From assembly GCF_001870735.1 (NCBI RefSeq), contig NZ_MORL01000005.1, positions 269,736 to 333,735 of the forward strand: 64,000 nt of DNA. Direction: 5' to 3'. The notes beneath the pieces are model-generated. The model worked only from the letters and a program-made list of their open reading frames with translations. It had not been told where the DNA came from and did not search any database. This document shows, piece after piece, positions 1-8,314 of the stretch (its first letter is position 1; each line of letters begins with the position of its first letter). The position numbers and the translations under genes were made by a program. The stretch is from Arsenicibacter rosenii. Its GTDB lineage: Bacteria; Bacteroidota; Bacteroidia; Cytophagales; Spirosomataceae.

Positions 1-2
1 AA

Positions 3-206
3 GTCCGATTGCATATTCCCGGTAAGGACCTCTTTGTGACCGAACGCGATAAGTCATTTGAAAGCGCAACTGACCGCGTTCTCGAGGTTCTGAAGGACAA
101 ACTCGTTCGCACCAAAGAAAAACGGAACGACTTCTCAAGCCCCGCCATCGCCGAAGCGCGTGACCGCATGGAGGTAGAAGAGGCTGAAGAAATAGATGAC
201 CTCTGA
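3..206 (+). CDS. hpf: Ribosome hibernation promoting factor (HPF/RaiA family), 5'-truncated by the window edge
   Basis: Only the last 67 codons lie in the window; the reading frame is already open at the left edge (the frame reads V-R-L-H-I-P-G before a TTG that is not a credible start). The visible part has the end of the beta sheet (HIPGKDLFVTE) followed by the long basic helix that closes short HPF proteins (SFESATDRVLEVLKDKL, then RTKEKR) and an acidic C-terminal tail. Proteins of this family bind the 30S subunit in stationary phase and promote inactive 70S/100S ribosomes. A strong hairpin terminator follows 20 nt after the stop, so this is the last gene of its transcript. The family call rests on about two thirds of a short protein, so it is good but not certain. 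Confidence 0.75.
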   Translation, partial: VRLHIPGKDLFVTERDKSFESATDRVLEVLKDKLVRTKEKRNDFSSPAIAEARDRMEVEEAEEIDDL

Positions 207-225
207 TTATTCCTGATCCTGAATA

Positions 226-261
226 AAGAAGGCCGCCTTAAGTGATTAAGGCGGCCTTCTT
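226..261 (+). terminator. Strong intrinsic terminator after hpf
   Basis: A perfect 15-bp inverted repeat (226-240 and 247-261) with a 6-nt loop and a GC-rich core. T-rich sequence follows on the + strand. It ends the hpf transcript and may also work for the converging metK gene, whose stop lies about 60 nt away. Confidence 0.85.
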
Positions 262-319
262 GCTTTTATTAACTACCAGTGTGGTCCGCTTTCAGGAAGC
301 TGAAAACACCGGGAAGTAA

Positions 320-1597
320 CTAAAGATTAAACGATTCTTTGATCGCGTCGACGTAGTCCAGTTTTTCCCACGTGAACAGTTCTACTTCCAGCACTTTCGT
401 CTCATCATTCCGTGTAAATGACTTCTTGACAATCTGGTTCTGACGGCCCATGTGCCCGTAAGCGGCCGTTTCTGAATAAATCGGGTTACGCAGTTTCAGG
501 CGTTTCTCGATGGCGTACGGACGCATATCGAAAATTTTCTCGATTTTCCGGGCGATTTCGCCGTCGGTCAGATCAACTTTAGCCGTGCCGTATGTATCGA
601 TGAACAATCCGCAAGGCTTAGCCACGCCGATTGCGTAGGAAACCTGTACCAGAACCTGATCGCACAGACCGGCAGCCACCATGTTTTTCGCGATATGACG
701 GGTTGCATACGCCGCCGAACGGTCAACTTTCGACGGATCTTTACCCGAGAAAGCGCCACCGCCGTGAGCTCCTTTACCACCATAGGTATCCACGATGATT
801 TTCCGGCCTGTCAGCCCTGTATCACCGTGTGGTCCGCCGATTACGAACTTACCGGTCGGGTTGATGTAATAGGTAATATCGTCGTTGAAGAGCTCCTGCA
901 ACTCTGCTTTCAGCTTCACCTTCACGCGTGGAATAACGATGTTGATCACATCTTCGCGGATACGCTCCAGCATGGCGGCATCGTCAGCAAAGTCGTCGTG
1001 TTGTGTTGATACAACAACGGTATCAATCCGGATTGGCCGATGATCATCGCTGTATTCGATGGTCACCTGCGATTTGGCATCCGGCCGCAGATACGACATG
1101 ATGTTGCTGTCGTGGTTGCGGATGTATGACAGCTCCTGCAGGATCTTATGAGCCAGATCAAGTGCCAGCGGCATGTAGTTATCGGTTTCGCGCGTAGCAA
1201 AACCAAACATCATTCCCTGGTCACCAGCCCCCTGCGCGTTGGCTAATGTTTCAAAATCTTCAGTCGTTACCTGACGGTCAACGCCCTGGTTAATGTCTGC
1301 CGACTGATCATGGATAGCCGACAGGATACCGCATGAATTGGCTTCGAACATGTACTCGCTCTTTGTGTAACCGATTTTACGGATTACCTCGCGGGCGATT
1401 TTCTGTACATCCAGATACGTGTTGGTTTTAACCTCACCTGCCAACACAACCTGTCCGGTTGTTACCAGCGTCTCGCAAGCAACCTTGCTGGATGGGTCAA
1501 AAGCCATGAAATGGTCAATCAGTGCATCGGAGATTTGATCGGCTACTTTATCAGGGTGTCCTTCAGAAACAGACTCGGACGTGAAAAGATATGGCAT
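320..1597 (-). CDS. metK: S-adenosylmethionine synthetase
   Basis: Makes S-adenosylmethionine from methionine and ATP in the cytoplasm, the general methyl donor. The 425-residue product has the usual length and all three domains. Visible signatures are [16 protein letters not shown] near the N terminus (ATP and metal binding), [12 protein letters not shown] near residue 125 (the family hexapeptide GAGDQG), and [19 protein letters not shown] near residue 275 (the phosphate-binding loop). The ATG start is followed directly by [16 protein letters not shown], the normal N terminus. A TAnnTTTG promoter box lies about 30 nt upstream. It stands alone, converging on hpf. No riboswitch-like leader is visible in the short 5' region. 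Confidence 0.98.
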   Translation of the reverse strand: MPYLFTSESVSEGHPDKVADQISDALIDHFMAFDPSSKVACETLVTTGQVVLAGEVKTNTYLDVQKIAREVIRKIGYTKSEYMFEANSCGILSAIHDQSADINQGVDRQVTTEDFETLANAQGAGDQGMMFGFATRETDNYMPLALDLAHKILQELSYIRNHDSNIMSYLRPDAKSQVTIEYSDDHRPIRIDTVVVSTQHDDFADDAAMLERIREDVINIVIPRVKVKLKAELQELFNDDITYYINPTGKFVIGGPHGDTGLTGRKIIVDTYGGKGAHGGGAFSGKDPSKVDRSAAYATRHIAKNMVAAGLCDQVLVQVSYAIGVAKPCGLFIDTYGTAKVDLTDGEIARKIEKIFDMRPYAIEKRLKLRNPIYSETAAYGHMGRQNQIVKKSFTRNDETKVLEVELFTWEKLDYVDAIKESFNL

Positions 1598-1625
1598 TAG
1601 TAGGCAAATTTTTCTGATTAATGCG

Positions 1626-1633
1626 CAAAGGTA
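1626..1633 (-). promoter_or_regulatory. Bacteroidota -7 promoter box for metK
   Basis: The complement reads TACCTTTG, a full match to the TAnnTTTG -7 element used by the Bacteroidota housekeeping sigma factor, 29 nt before the metK ATG. The -33 TTTG element is not clear. Confidence 0.6.
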
Positions 1634-1708
1634 AACTATTTTGTGTATTGCATCAGCACCGTTTACAGTTTCGTATGCACAGACAGTTGCCTGAGCGCCC
1701 GCCCTGTG

Positions 1709-2749
1709 CTATTTGTGCTGCTGTTCATAATGGAGCCGCAGCATATCTTCACCAAAATCATTCGTTAAATCCCTGACAACCGAGTGAATATGATTAGCCT
1801 GATTCTGGCTGTTGTCAAATTCAATCAGGATTGTCGGGCCGTGAATCCGGTAATATTGCCCCTTCCCGGGTCCGTAGCCAGGCTCGCGATCGCCCGCCCA
1901 GGCAAACACCAGCTGGTCTAATCCAGACTTTCTGAGCTTGTCAAGCTGCTGGTTCTTCAACGTTACGTGGTAATTGTCGAGATAGGTGGTCAATAACTCC
2001 AGGAAGAGCTTTTGCTGCGCGGTGGTCAGCTCCCCATAGGCAATGCCTTCTTTTTTGTCGATACTCGCCTTTCGGGTGTTTGTGGTTACAATATCCCCCG
2101 GACACTTATCCGAAATTACGGCTTTTTTCAGTTGTTCTTCCGTCAGTCCATTCAGCAGTTTATAGGCCAGATCCGCTTCCTGTTGCAGAATAAACGTACC
2201 CTTTTGCGGCACTTCTGCCCTGACCACGCCCGGATTACTGCCCATAAATGCCGGAGTAAAGCCGATGAGCTTCCCATTGAGCATTGAAAACTGGAGAGCC
2301 ACATGATGCCCGTCGATCCGGAAGCTCCACGGCATTTTAGCCTGATCGGGATCGCCGAAAACGGTAAAATAGTAGTTTTCCGGATCACGATACGTATCGT
2401 TCGGGGGCCGGTTTTCGACAACCCGCAAGACGTTTTCCAGATCGATAATGGCTGTTATTTTCTGATAGCCGGTCGTACTGAGCAAGGTCTGGAGTGCCTG
2501 CATAGCTGCCGTCCGTTGCTCCGGCGTCATTTTTTTGAGAGGCAGGCCCTTACGATCGCGCGGGACATAATACCAGTTATAACGCTCCTGGTCGTCGAAG
2601 GCAAGAACGGCCAGTTGCCGCTGTTCGGGATTCAGCGAGTGTACGAATTGCTGCACTACCGGCGTGGTTGGTTCCGAAGACTGCTTTTGGGCCAGCGTCG
2701 TTACAGCTGTAACAGCCAGCAGCAGATATGATATAAAAAGGGCTTTCAT
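1709..2749 (-). CDS. Secreted DUF3500 family protein
   Basis: A 346-residue protein with a cleavable signal peptide (MKALFISYLLLAVTAVTTLAQ). The mature part reads like the DUF3500 family: a start such as SLNPEQRQLAVLAFDDQERYNWYYVPR, a central DPENYYFTVFGDP...WSFRIDGHHVALQFS stretch, and a C-terminal YRIHGPTILIEFDNSQ...ANHIHSVVRD with conserved histidines. The biochemical role of the family is not known; the conserved His and Asp residues suggest metal or substrate binding, but this is inference. The product is probably periplasmic or exported. It is transcribed on the minus strand downstream of the DUF1080 gene, separated from it by a large hairpin, so it may have its own promoter. Confidence 0.8.
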   Translation of the reverse strand: MKALFISYLLLAVTAVTTLAQKQSSEPTTPVVQQFVHSLNPEQRQLAVLAFDDQERYNWYYVPRDRKGLPLKKMTPEQRTAAMQALQTLLSTTGYQKITAIIDLENVLRVVENRPPNDTYRDPENYYFTVFGDPDQAKMPWSFRIDGHHVALQFSMLNGKLIGFTPAFMGSNPGVVRAEVPQKGTFILQQEADLAYKLLNGLTEEQLKKAVISDKCPGDIVTTNTRKASIDKKEGIAYGELTTAQQKLFLELLTTYLDNYHVTLKNQQLDKLRKSGLDQLVFAWAGDREPGYGPGKGQYYRIHGPTILIEFDNSQNQANHIHSVVRDLTNDFGEDMLRLHYEQQHK

Positions 2750-2806
2750 AAGGCAAGGGGCTTTCCGGAAAAAGCAGACGCCACCGAAGATTTACCCCAG
2801 GTAAAA

Positions 2807-2873
2807 TGTAAAACGGAATGATATTCCGTTCTATGTTTTTCATGCACAGAACGGAATATCATTCCGTTTTACA
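2807..2873. repeat. Nested palindromic repeat (26-bp perfect inverted repeat)
   Basis: Arms 2807-2832 and 2848-2873 are perfect reverse complements of 26 bp around a 15-nt loop. Each arm is itself a palindrome, ACGGAAT-GAT-ATTCCGT, so the element could fold as one long hairpin or as two small ones. It sits 3 nt beyond the stop of the DUF1080 gene. It could act as a terminator, although no clear T tract follows, or be a REP-like mobile palindrome. Confidence 0.85.
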
Positions 2874-2876
2874 GGA

Positions 2877-3572
2877 CTACAATTCGCGGATGCGGATGTT
2901 ACGATACCAGACCTTTTCGTCCGGGCTATGGTTTTGCAGGGCAATTTTACCCTTGGCGTGAGCCGTGGCGTAAGGCCAGCTGGCAAACTTACTCTTCGCC
3001 ACATCAGCCTTCCATTTATCGGTGCCATACTCGTAATCGACTACCTTTTTACCGTTCACGAAGTGCTGTATATGATTTTTCTCTACCACAATCCGGCCTT
3101 TGTTCCACTCGCCGGCGGGCTTCACCGCTGTCAGGTCGGCCGGCTCATAAATATCGTAATTGGCCCCGGTCAGCTGACTCCCTTTCAGCTTAGCCCCATT
3201 GCCCAGCGGATAGCCCTTATCATCAATCACCTGAAATTCAGGACCAGACATATACGTCGACTTGATCTGCGGATCGTCAATCACTTTATACACCACGCCG
3301 CTGTTGCTTTTTGGCGGAATCTTAAACTCAAACTCCAGATCGAAGTTTTCGTATTCTTTATCCGTGACCAGGTCACCACCGGTACCGTCCGGCGTCAGCG
3401 CGCCATCTTCTACCGACCAGCCTACTACCTTGTCTTTGTGATAGCTGTGCCAGCCTTTAATCTCTTTTCCATCAAAAAGCGTCGTCCATTTACCGGGTTT
3501 AGTGGCTGTAGTGGCTGCAATAAGTACAGCCCCTGCCATTACGCCCGAAATCAGGAAAGAAAGTCGTTTCAT
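2877..3572 (-). CDS. Secreted DUF1080 protein (3-keto-disaccharide hydrolase / glycoside-binding family)
   Basis: A 231-residue protein with a signal peptide (start MKRLSFLISGVMAGAVLIAAT) and one DUF1080 domain filling the rest. Typical signatures are WTTLFDGKEIKGWHSY near residue 30, GDLVTDKEYENFDLEFEFKIPP, NSGVVYKV, GPEFQVIDDKGYP, and the closing WYRNIRIREL. The fold is a concanavalin-like beta sandwich; characterised members act on 3-keto-glycosides, others only bind sugars. It has no oxidoreductase neighbour here, unlike the second copy at 43928-44674, so its substrate cannot be guessed. It is bracketed by two palindromic repeats (2807-2873 and 3606-3671), which probably isolate it as a single-gene transcript. 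Confidence 0.88.
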   Translation of the reverse strand: MKRLSFLISGVMAGAVLIAATTATKPGKWTTLFDGKEIKGWHSYHKDKVVGWSVEDGALTPDGTGGDLVTDKEYENFDLEFEFKIPPKSNSGVVYKVIDDPQIKSTYMSGPEFQVIDDKGYPLGNGAKLKGSQLTGANYDIYEPADLTAVKPAGEWNKGRIVVEKNHIQHFVNGKKVVDYEYGTDKWKADVAKSKFASWPYATAHAKGKIALQNHSPDEKVWYRNIRIREL

Positions 3573-3605
3573 CGGTCTATTGGATTTGGTTTGATATAAA
3601 AGAAT

Positions 3606-3671
3606 ATAGGGTTGAAACCCTACGCTTCAGAGCCAAAATTTATGCTCTTTCACGCAGGGTTTCAACCCTAT
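3606..3671. repeat. Nested palindromic repeat (16-bp perfect inverted repeat)
   Basis: Arms 3606-3621 and 3656-3671 are perfect reverse complements, and each arm is itself a palindrome (AGGGTT-GA-AACCCT). A second small stem (AGAGC 3629-3633 with GCTCT 3644-3648) sits in the loop. The layout is the same as the element at 2807-2873 but the sequence is different. It lies between the end of the acidic-protein gene (3696) and the start of the DUF1080 gene (3572). Confidence 0.8.
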
Positions 3672-3695
3672 CTACTAATTATTTATCGGATACGA

Positions 3696-4772
3696 CTATG
3701 TCGCCATTTCGCGGGCTATTTCCGGATCGTTATAATTCCGGTCCAGATTGTCGGTTGACTTACCGTCTGCAGGCGAAACGTCCGGATCTTCATCCATATC
3801 CGCCTTCTTTACCGATGCTTCATCGAGCATCTCACGAGGTTGTGTCTGGAGCTGGGCGGCTTCCTGTGGCCGTTCAGATGACTGGTAGCCGGTCGGTATA
3901 TGCGCATCGACCTCGTAGGGATGTGAAGAGTCACCGGTTGCCGGATCTTCCTCCATACCTTCGTCCTCCATACCCGGAATCATGGTATTTCCGGTTAACG
4001 CCTCTCCCGGCTTTACCCTGACAGGCTTAATCTCGTCGTGGTCGGCGGGCGGGTTATTTTTCGGGATTGCCTTCCCCGGCAGTTCAATACCGAAATAAGT
4101 CGACGTAAACGTCACATCACCAGTGGTGGCGGCGGCAACGGCATTTATCTCATGTGAACGCCCGGGCTGGGTTGGGTCCTGAATTTCAGGCTCGGTGTTT
4201 GGCATCGGGTTCGGTGTCGGCAACTCCGGTTGCGGGTCATGCGGCACCGGAGGCTGCGGTGTATCCGGAGAAGGAGGAACCGGGTTGTTCGGATCCGGTA
4301 CCGACGGTGATGGTGACGGCGGTATCATGTCCCCCCGCACCGGCATGGTACTGTTTATCGTCCAGAAACCGGCAGTCGGCGTAACATCCTGCTCGTTGCC
4401 GGCCTGAACCGTTGCTCCTGCTTCCGGATTGTCTGTAATCCCATCTTCGGCGATGCGCGGCTCATCCGAATCGTTTTCGGTTTGTTCAAACCCGTTACCA
4501 ACCCGCAGGGCCGCCGCCGAACGCTCGTATGAAGTATCCTCTGAGTTTTCGTCAAAACTTTGCAAGGCACGCTCTTCATCGCTGCTGTAGCGATTCCGGA
4601 GCTGTTCGTCCTGCACATCGTCGCTTGTGTCGCCAATAGGCTGCAATCGTCCATCGACCAGTTTTACCATATTGGTTTCGGCCTGATCGGCACCGTACAT
4701 TGATTCGGCGTTTTCATTTGAGACCATATTGGCCTGCTGAGCGCCATCGGAAAGGGCTGATGAATTTGGCAT
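3696..4772 (-). CDS. Acidic, proline-rich, probably disordered protein of unknown function
   Basis: I do not recognise this 358-residue protein. It has no signal peptide or membrane segment. It is rich in Asp, Glu, Ser, Asn and Pro and poor in hydrophobic residues. Residues 155-205 form a proline-rich stretch (PPSPSPSVPDPNNPVPP and similar), flanked by acidic segments; the C-terminal part repeats short motifs such as MEDEGMEEDP and DMDEDPDVSPADG. The composition predicts an intrinsically disordered chain. Opposite-strand frames are open too, as expected from a biased composition, but codon position three on the minus strand fits the neighbours and an ATG start is present. It may be a cytoplasmic stress or hydration-type protein; that is a guess. 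Confidence 0.65.
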   Translation of the reverse strand: MPNSSALSDGAQQANMVSNENAESMYGADQAETNMVKLVDGRLQPIGDTSDDVQDEQLRNRYSSDEERALQSFDENSEDTSYERSAAALRVGNGFEQTENDSDEPRIAEDGITDNPEAGATVQAGNEQDVTPTAGFWTINSTMPVRGDMIPPSPSPSVPDPNNPVPPSPDTPQPPVPHDPQPELPTPNPMPNTEPEIQDPTQPGRSHEINAVAAATTGDVTFTSTYFGIELPGKAIPKNNPPADHDEIKPVRVKPGEALTGNTMIPGMEDEGMEEDPATGDSSHPYEVDAHIPTGYQSSERPQEAAQLQTQPREMLDEASVKKADMDEDPDVSPADGKSTDNLDRNYNDPEIAREMAT

Positions 4773-5020
4773 AACGTTGATGATTTAACGACACTTAGTT
4801 TTTGTTCCTGTTTGTTGCTGAGATCCTGATTAGTCTGCATTCGGGTTGAATACAACACCATTAGCAACCGGCAGCACGACCAGTAACAGATTCTGATAGT
4901 AACTAAGTATCTGATTATATAAACCTCTCTGATTACGAAAGGTTTTTTTAAATGTGGCATTGTATTTGTACTGATTCAGCTAATCAGCCTTAGCTCAGAG
5001 ATGTAAAGACAGAATCAGGT

Positions 5021-5773
5021 ATGAAACGGATTGTACTTATTGGTATTGGTTTGTTGGTTGGCGGTCAGTTGTATGCGCAGAAAGCGTTCATTTTGAACCA
5101 CCAAAGCAAAAACGGATTTTTGAACGTGAACGGAGGGGTGAGCTTGCCAACAGGAAACTTTAGCAGTAAATCATCTCAGAATGATCTGGCTGGCATGGCC
5201 CTTAAAGGGTTTACCAGCAATGCTTCAGCAGGTTACCGCGTAGTAGGGCCGGTAGGTCTGATGGTTCGGTATGAACGTACCCGTAACCAAATGGATGCTT
5301 CGGGTATGCTGGACCTGGTTTATAAGGCCGATGGCACCTCGTGGTCAGCGAAAGCCGGGCAGTGGTCATTGAGTACTGTCATGGCGGGACCTTATGTAAG
5401 CATTCCGGTTAGGTTGTTTACCATTGATGTTCGTGCCCTTGCCGGTCAGTTGACGGCCACCTGTCCAGCCACGTCGATGGAAGGCAGCTTTGCCGATATT
5501 CCGATCGCGGTCCGAACCAACTCGGCCTTGTCGAAAGCAACGGCATACGGAACCGGACTGACGGTTCGCTACCGCTTAGGTACGAGCTTTGCCTTACAGG
5601 TCAATACCGACTATAGCCACTCAAAGGTTACATTCAGCGAAATGACGACCTCCAGTTCCTCTGGCTTCGACCGCGAACAGACAGCGACGTATTCGAGCAT
5701 GAAACCCATTTCGTTTGTTAGTATTTCGGCCGGCCTGACGTTCCTGTTCGGTAACCGGAACCGGGTCTTCTAA
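5021..5773 (+). CDS. Predicted outer-membrane beta-barrel protein
   Basis: A 250-residue protein with a signal peptide (MKRIVLIGIGLLVGGQLYAQ, cut after AYAQ-like LYAQ). The mature part has alternating hydrophobic and polar residues in about eight strands, for example NGGVSLPTGNF near residue 40, SAGYRVVGPVGLMVRYERT near 90, and a final SISAGLTFLFGNRNRVF with a C-terminal Phe, as is usual for proteins inserted by the BAM complex. It resembles the small OmpA-transmembrane-like barrels common in Bacteroidota, whose roles are mostly unknown. The gene stands alone: a terminator follows about 35 nt after the stop. Confidence 0.7.
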   Translation: MKRIVLIGIGLLVGGQLYAQKAFILNHQSKNGFLNVNGGVSLPTGNFSSKSSQNDLAGMALKGFTSNASAGYRVVGPVGLMVRYERTRNQMDASGMLDLVYKADGTSWSAKAGQWSLSTVMAGPYVSIPVRLFTIDVRALAGQLTATCPATSMEGSFADIPIAVRTNSALSKATAYGTGLTVRYRLGTSFALQVNTDYSHSKVTFSEMTTSSSSGFDREQTATYSSMKPISFVSISAGLTFLFGNRNRVF

Positions 5774-5807
5774 GTAAACACAGCATTTATTCTCTCGCTA
5801 TAAAATG

Positions 5808-5845
5808 ACCCTTCCCTGCTCAGACAGCGGAAGGGTTTTCTTTTT
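5808..5845 (+). terminator. Intrinsic terminator after the beta-barrel gene
   Basis: An 8-bp stem (5808-5815 with 5829-5836) with a partly paired loop, followed by a TTTTCTTTTT tract on the + strand. Confidence 0.8.
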
Positions 5846-5976
5846 CAGTTACTTTCCAGACTGATAATCAACACTATTTTCAACCGTCCGGCCATCTACC
5901 GGCCATGTTCATCCCTAATTGCTTGCAACCCCTGCCTTAATCCGGTAGTTTAGCAGTATAACGATTCCTTAAAACT

Positions 5977-6606
5977 ATGACACCTCTGCGCCGTAGGGCG
6001 ATCATCCGCCAGATTAAAGACATTTCGATTGGGACAACCCTTAGCCTGGCCCTGCTCAGCAATGCTGTTATGCTGCAAAGCTGCGGTAATAACCGTGACG
6101 AGAACCGTGATTCAAACTATGAATCGTCGGGATCATCGGAGCGTTTCGGTAACGGTGTTTTGACCTACATTACTGAAAACTCTCCGGGCAATTTCCGGAT
6201 TACCGACGAAGTACAGGTCGATCCGTCAAAAGCCGGTGCGATTGTTAACTATCACGACGGGCACCGTGATACGCTGAGCGTTGAGGCGGCCCGAAGGCTG
6301 GTTCAGAGCGATCCGTCGACCCGTACGTATTTCAATAATCCGTCGTCGTATCATACCCATCACAGCAATGGCCTGGCCAATGCACTGCTTTGGGGTGGCC
6401 TGGGCTATATGATTGGCCGGTCAACGGCGCCTCGGTACCGCGACGACGAACGGCGGTATAGCTCCGGTTTTTACAGCAGCCCGCGGGTGTATGAGCAAAG
6501 CAGCCGCGTCCGCGAAAGTGTACGGACCTCACGGGTGAGCAGCAGCCGTCCATCCGGTGGCCGCAGCGGTTTTTTCAGCCGTATGAGCCGTGGTTTCTCG
6601 TCATAA
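5977..6606 (+). CDS. UPF0323-like lipoprotein
   Basis: A 209-residue probable lipoprotein: basic N terminus, a hydrophobic stretch, then a lipobox ending LQSC at about residue 36, followed by polar sequence. The layout matches the UPF0323 family known from Helicobacter: a domain with GVLTYITENSPGNFRITDEVQVDPSKAG, a DTLSVEAARRLV motif, a glycine-rich hydrophobic segment (LANALLWGGLGYMIGRS) and a Ser/Arg/Gly-rich tail ending GRSGFFSRMSRGFSS. Its partner, an ATP-grasp enzyme, follows 16 nt downstream, as in Helicobacter and as with the E. coli ygiB-ygiC pair. The two are therefore probably one operon acting on the same, still unknown, cell-envelope process. Family call from remembered pattern, not from alignment. 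Confidence 0.7.
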   Translation: MTPLRRRAIIRQIKDISIGTTLSLALLSNAVMLQSCGNNRDENRDSNYESSGSSERFGNGVLTYITENSPGNFRITDEVQVDPSKAGAIVNYHDGHRDTLSVEAARRLVQSDPSTRTYFNNPSSYHTHHSNGLANALLWGGLGYMIGRSTAPRYRDDERRYSSGFYSSPRVYEQSSRVRESVRTSRVSSSRPSGGRSGFFSRMSRGFSS

Positions 6607-6622
6607 CCTTCTTTCCACCAAC

Positions 6623-7795
6623 ATGATTTTAACACGAAAAATGGCTTCCGGCCCTGACCAGCAAGTGCATACCATTGGCTGGGACTGGATGCTGGGCACC
6701 GACACATTGCCCTACCTTGTCAACGAACAGGTGGTTGTCTCGCCGCAAGAGGCCGACGCGTACTACGAAGCTGCCAATGAGCTGTTTGCCATGTATGTAC
6801 GGGCCGGGCAGCATATTATTGACCAGAACCGGTTTCAGGAGGCGGGGATTCCGGCTAATCTGACCGACCTTATCCGCTATACATGGGACGACGACCGGCA
6901 TATTCATCTGTACGGGCGCTTCGATCTGGCGGGGGGTATAGACTACAAGCCCATCAAACTGCTTGAGTTCAATGCCGACACAGCGACCTGTATTCCGGAG
7001 ACGGCCGTTGTGCAGTATGCGCACCTGAAAGCCAACAAGCTCGACGAAAAGCAACAATTCAACGCCGTATACGAAACACTGGTTAGCCAGTTCCGGTATC
7101 TGCGCCAGCAAAATCCGGATATGGACCCAAGCCTGTTGCTGTCGGCCATGCGCGATTCGCCCGAAGACGATGCCAACGTGGCTGTGTTGGGCGAGGCGGC
7201 ACGGGAAGCGGGTTTTGATGTAGCGTTTGCCTATATCGATGACGTTGAGTTTTCGGCAACCGACGGGGTATTCCGGCAGGACAGCTTCAGCGGACAATTT
7301 GTTCGTTACGATTACTGGTTTAAGCTCGTTCCCTGGGAGTATATTGCTGAAGAAGAACCGGAACTGACCACCATACTGACCGAAGCCGTTCGCAACCGCA
7401 AAGTGATTGTTCTGAATCCGGCCTATACCCTGCTGTTTCAGACGAAATACATTCTGAAAGTATTATGGGAGCTGTTCCCCAATCATCCGTTGCTGCTCGA
7501 AACCAGTACAACGCCCCTGACCGGTAAACCGATGGTCGAAAAAGTCTTGTTTGGCCGCGAAGGGGCTAATGTCAGGATTCTGGAAGCAGACGGTAGTCAG
7601 CGGCTTGCCGTTGAGGGTGAGTATGGCGACTATCCGAAGATTTATCAGGCGTATACCGGGCTGAATACCGATGAGGCCGGTAATACCTATCAGGCGGGGG
7701 TTTTCTTTGCAGGAGAAGCCTGCGGACTGGGGTACCGTCGGGGTGGATTGATCCTTGACAACGGAGCTCAGTTTGTCGGGCACCAGATTATGTAA
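6623..7795 (+). CDS. Glutathionylspermidine synthase-like ATP-grasp protein (YgiC/YjfC family)
   Basis: A 390-residue cytoplasmic enzyme resembling the C-terminal synthetase half of glutathionylspermidine synthase. Signatures: FDLAGGIDYKPIKLLEFNADTATCIPET near residues 100-130 (the family LLEYNADTPT motif), a central KLVPWEYI, NPAYTLLFQTKYILKVLWELFP, and the glycine-rich end GEACGLGYRRGGLILDNGAQFVGH. The family joins a peptide carboxylate to an amine using ATP, but this stand-alone group has no proven substrate. An in-frame GTG lies at 6590 inside the previous gene; I chose the ATG at 6623 because it avoids the overlap and is followed by a normal N terminus. A second ATG at 6641 is also possible. 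It is paired with the UPF0323-like lipoprotein upstream. Confidence 0.85.
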   Translation: MILTRKMASGPDQQVHTIGWDWMLGTDTLPYLVNEQVVVSPQEADAYYEAANELFAMYVRAGQHIIDQNRFQEAGIPANLTDLIRYTWDDDRHIHLYGRFDLAGGIDYKPIKLLEFNADTATCIPETAVVQYAHLKANKLDEKQQFNAVYETLVSQFRYLRQQNPDMDPSLLLSAMRDSPEDDANVAVLGEAAREAGFDVAFAYIDDVEFSATDGVFRQDSFSGQFVRYDYWFKLVPWEYIAEEEPELTTILTEAVRNRKVIVLNPAYTLLFQTKYILKVLWELFPNHPLLLETSTTPLTGKPMVEKVLFGREGANVRILEADGSQRLAVEGEYGDYPKIYQAYTGLNTDEAGNTYQAGVFFAGEACGLGYRRGGLILDNGAQFVGHQIM

Positions 7796-7801
7796 AAAAA
7801 G

Positions 7802-7850
7802 AAGGAGTAAGACCAGCGTGTTTTCCGAAACTACTGATCTTACTCCTTTT
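7802..7850. terminator. Bidirectional terminator between converging genes
   Basis: An 11-bp perfect stem (7802-7812 and 7838-7848) flanked by an A tract on the left and a short T run on the right. It lies between the ATP-grasp gene (+) and the TonB-like gene (-) and can serve both. Confidence 0.8.
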
Positions 7851-7869
7851 GCCTGGCATCGTTCATGGT

Positions 7870-8232
7870 TTATTTTTCTACGTTAAAATGCAGACGGGCC
7901 GTATAGGTATGCTCGGGATCTACATCAGGGAGGTTGACCTTACGACCGGTAAGCTGCTTGATCAAATTGGTATTCACGGCCTCATTACCTGAGTGAACAA
8001 CCAGTTTTGAAATACGGCCTTCGTCGCTCACATTGAACTGGATCACGACCACACCGTTACGATTTGTTTGCTGTAATTCTTCAGGACACGAAATATACGT
8101 TGACAACTGCTTTTCCAGCATTGCCTTTGCCTCTTTCGGCTCCGCATTTTTCACGGGTGTATGCCGCGGAGTGGCATACGCGCCTGCCATCAATAATACC
8201 ATGCAACCAGTTAGAGCGAGTACTTTTTTCAT
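7870..8232 (-). CDS. Small periplasmic protein with TonB C-terminal-like domain
   Basis: A 120-residue exported protein with a signal peptide (MKKVLALTGCMVLLMAGAYA). The mature part ends in a sequence of TonB C-terminal type: VVVIQFNVSDEGRISKLVVHSG, then NTNLIKQLTGRKV and TARLHFNVEK. In full TonB proteins this domain touches the TonB box of outer-membrane receptors, but here there is no transmembrane anchor or proline-rich stalk, so it cannot transduce energy by itself. Short proteins of this kind are frequent in Bacteroidota and their role is unknown. The upstream region carries four copies of a 9-bp motif (8315-8434), suggesting specific regulation. Confidence 0.65.
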   Translation of the reverse strand: MKKVLALTGCMVLLMAGAYATPRHTPVKNAEPKEAKAMLEKQLSTYISCPEELQQTNRNGVVVIQFNVSDEGRISKLVVHSGNEAVNTNLIKQLTGRKVNLPDVDPEHTYTARLHFNVEK

Positions 8233-8314
8233 GTCTTTTTTATGTTTTTATATGGCTGATTCAACCCGCACCATGTGTTCGGGCGTCTGTACAATATTAC
8301 TAAAAAGCCGCCGC

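Noticed and set aside
4195-4407. Glycine-rich plus-strand frame opposite the acidic protein gene
   Set aside because: It is the complement of the proline-rich stretch; glycine-rich shadows are expected opposite proline codons.
6590-6622. GTG start for the ATP-grasp gene at 6590
   Set aside because: It would overlap the preceding gene by 17 bases and adds residues with no family match; the ATG at 6623 is better.
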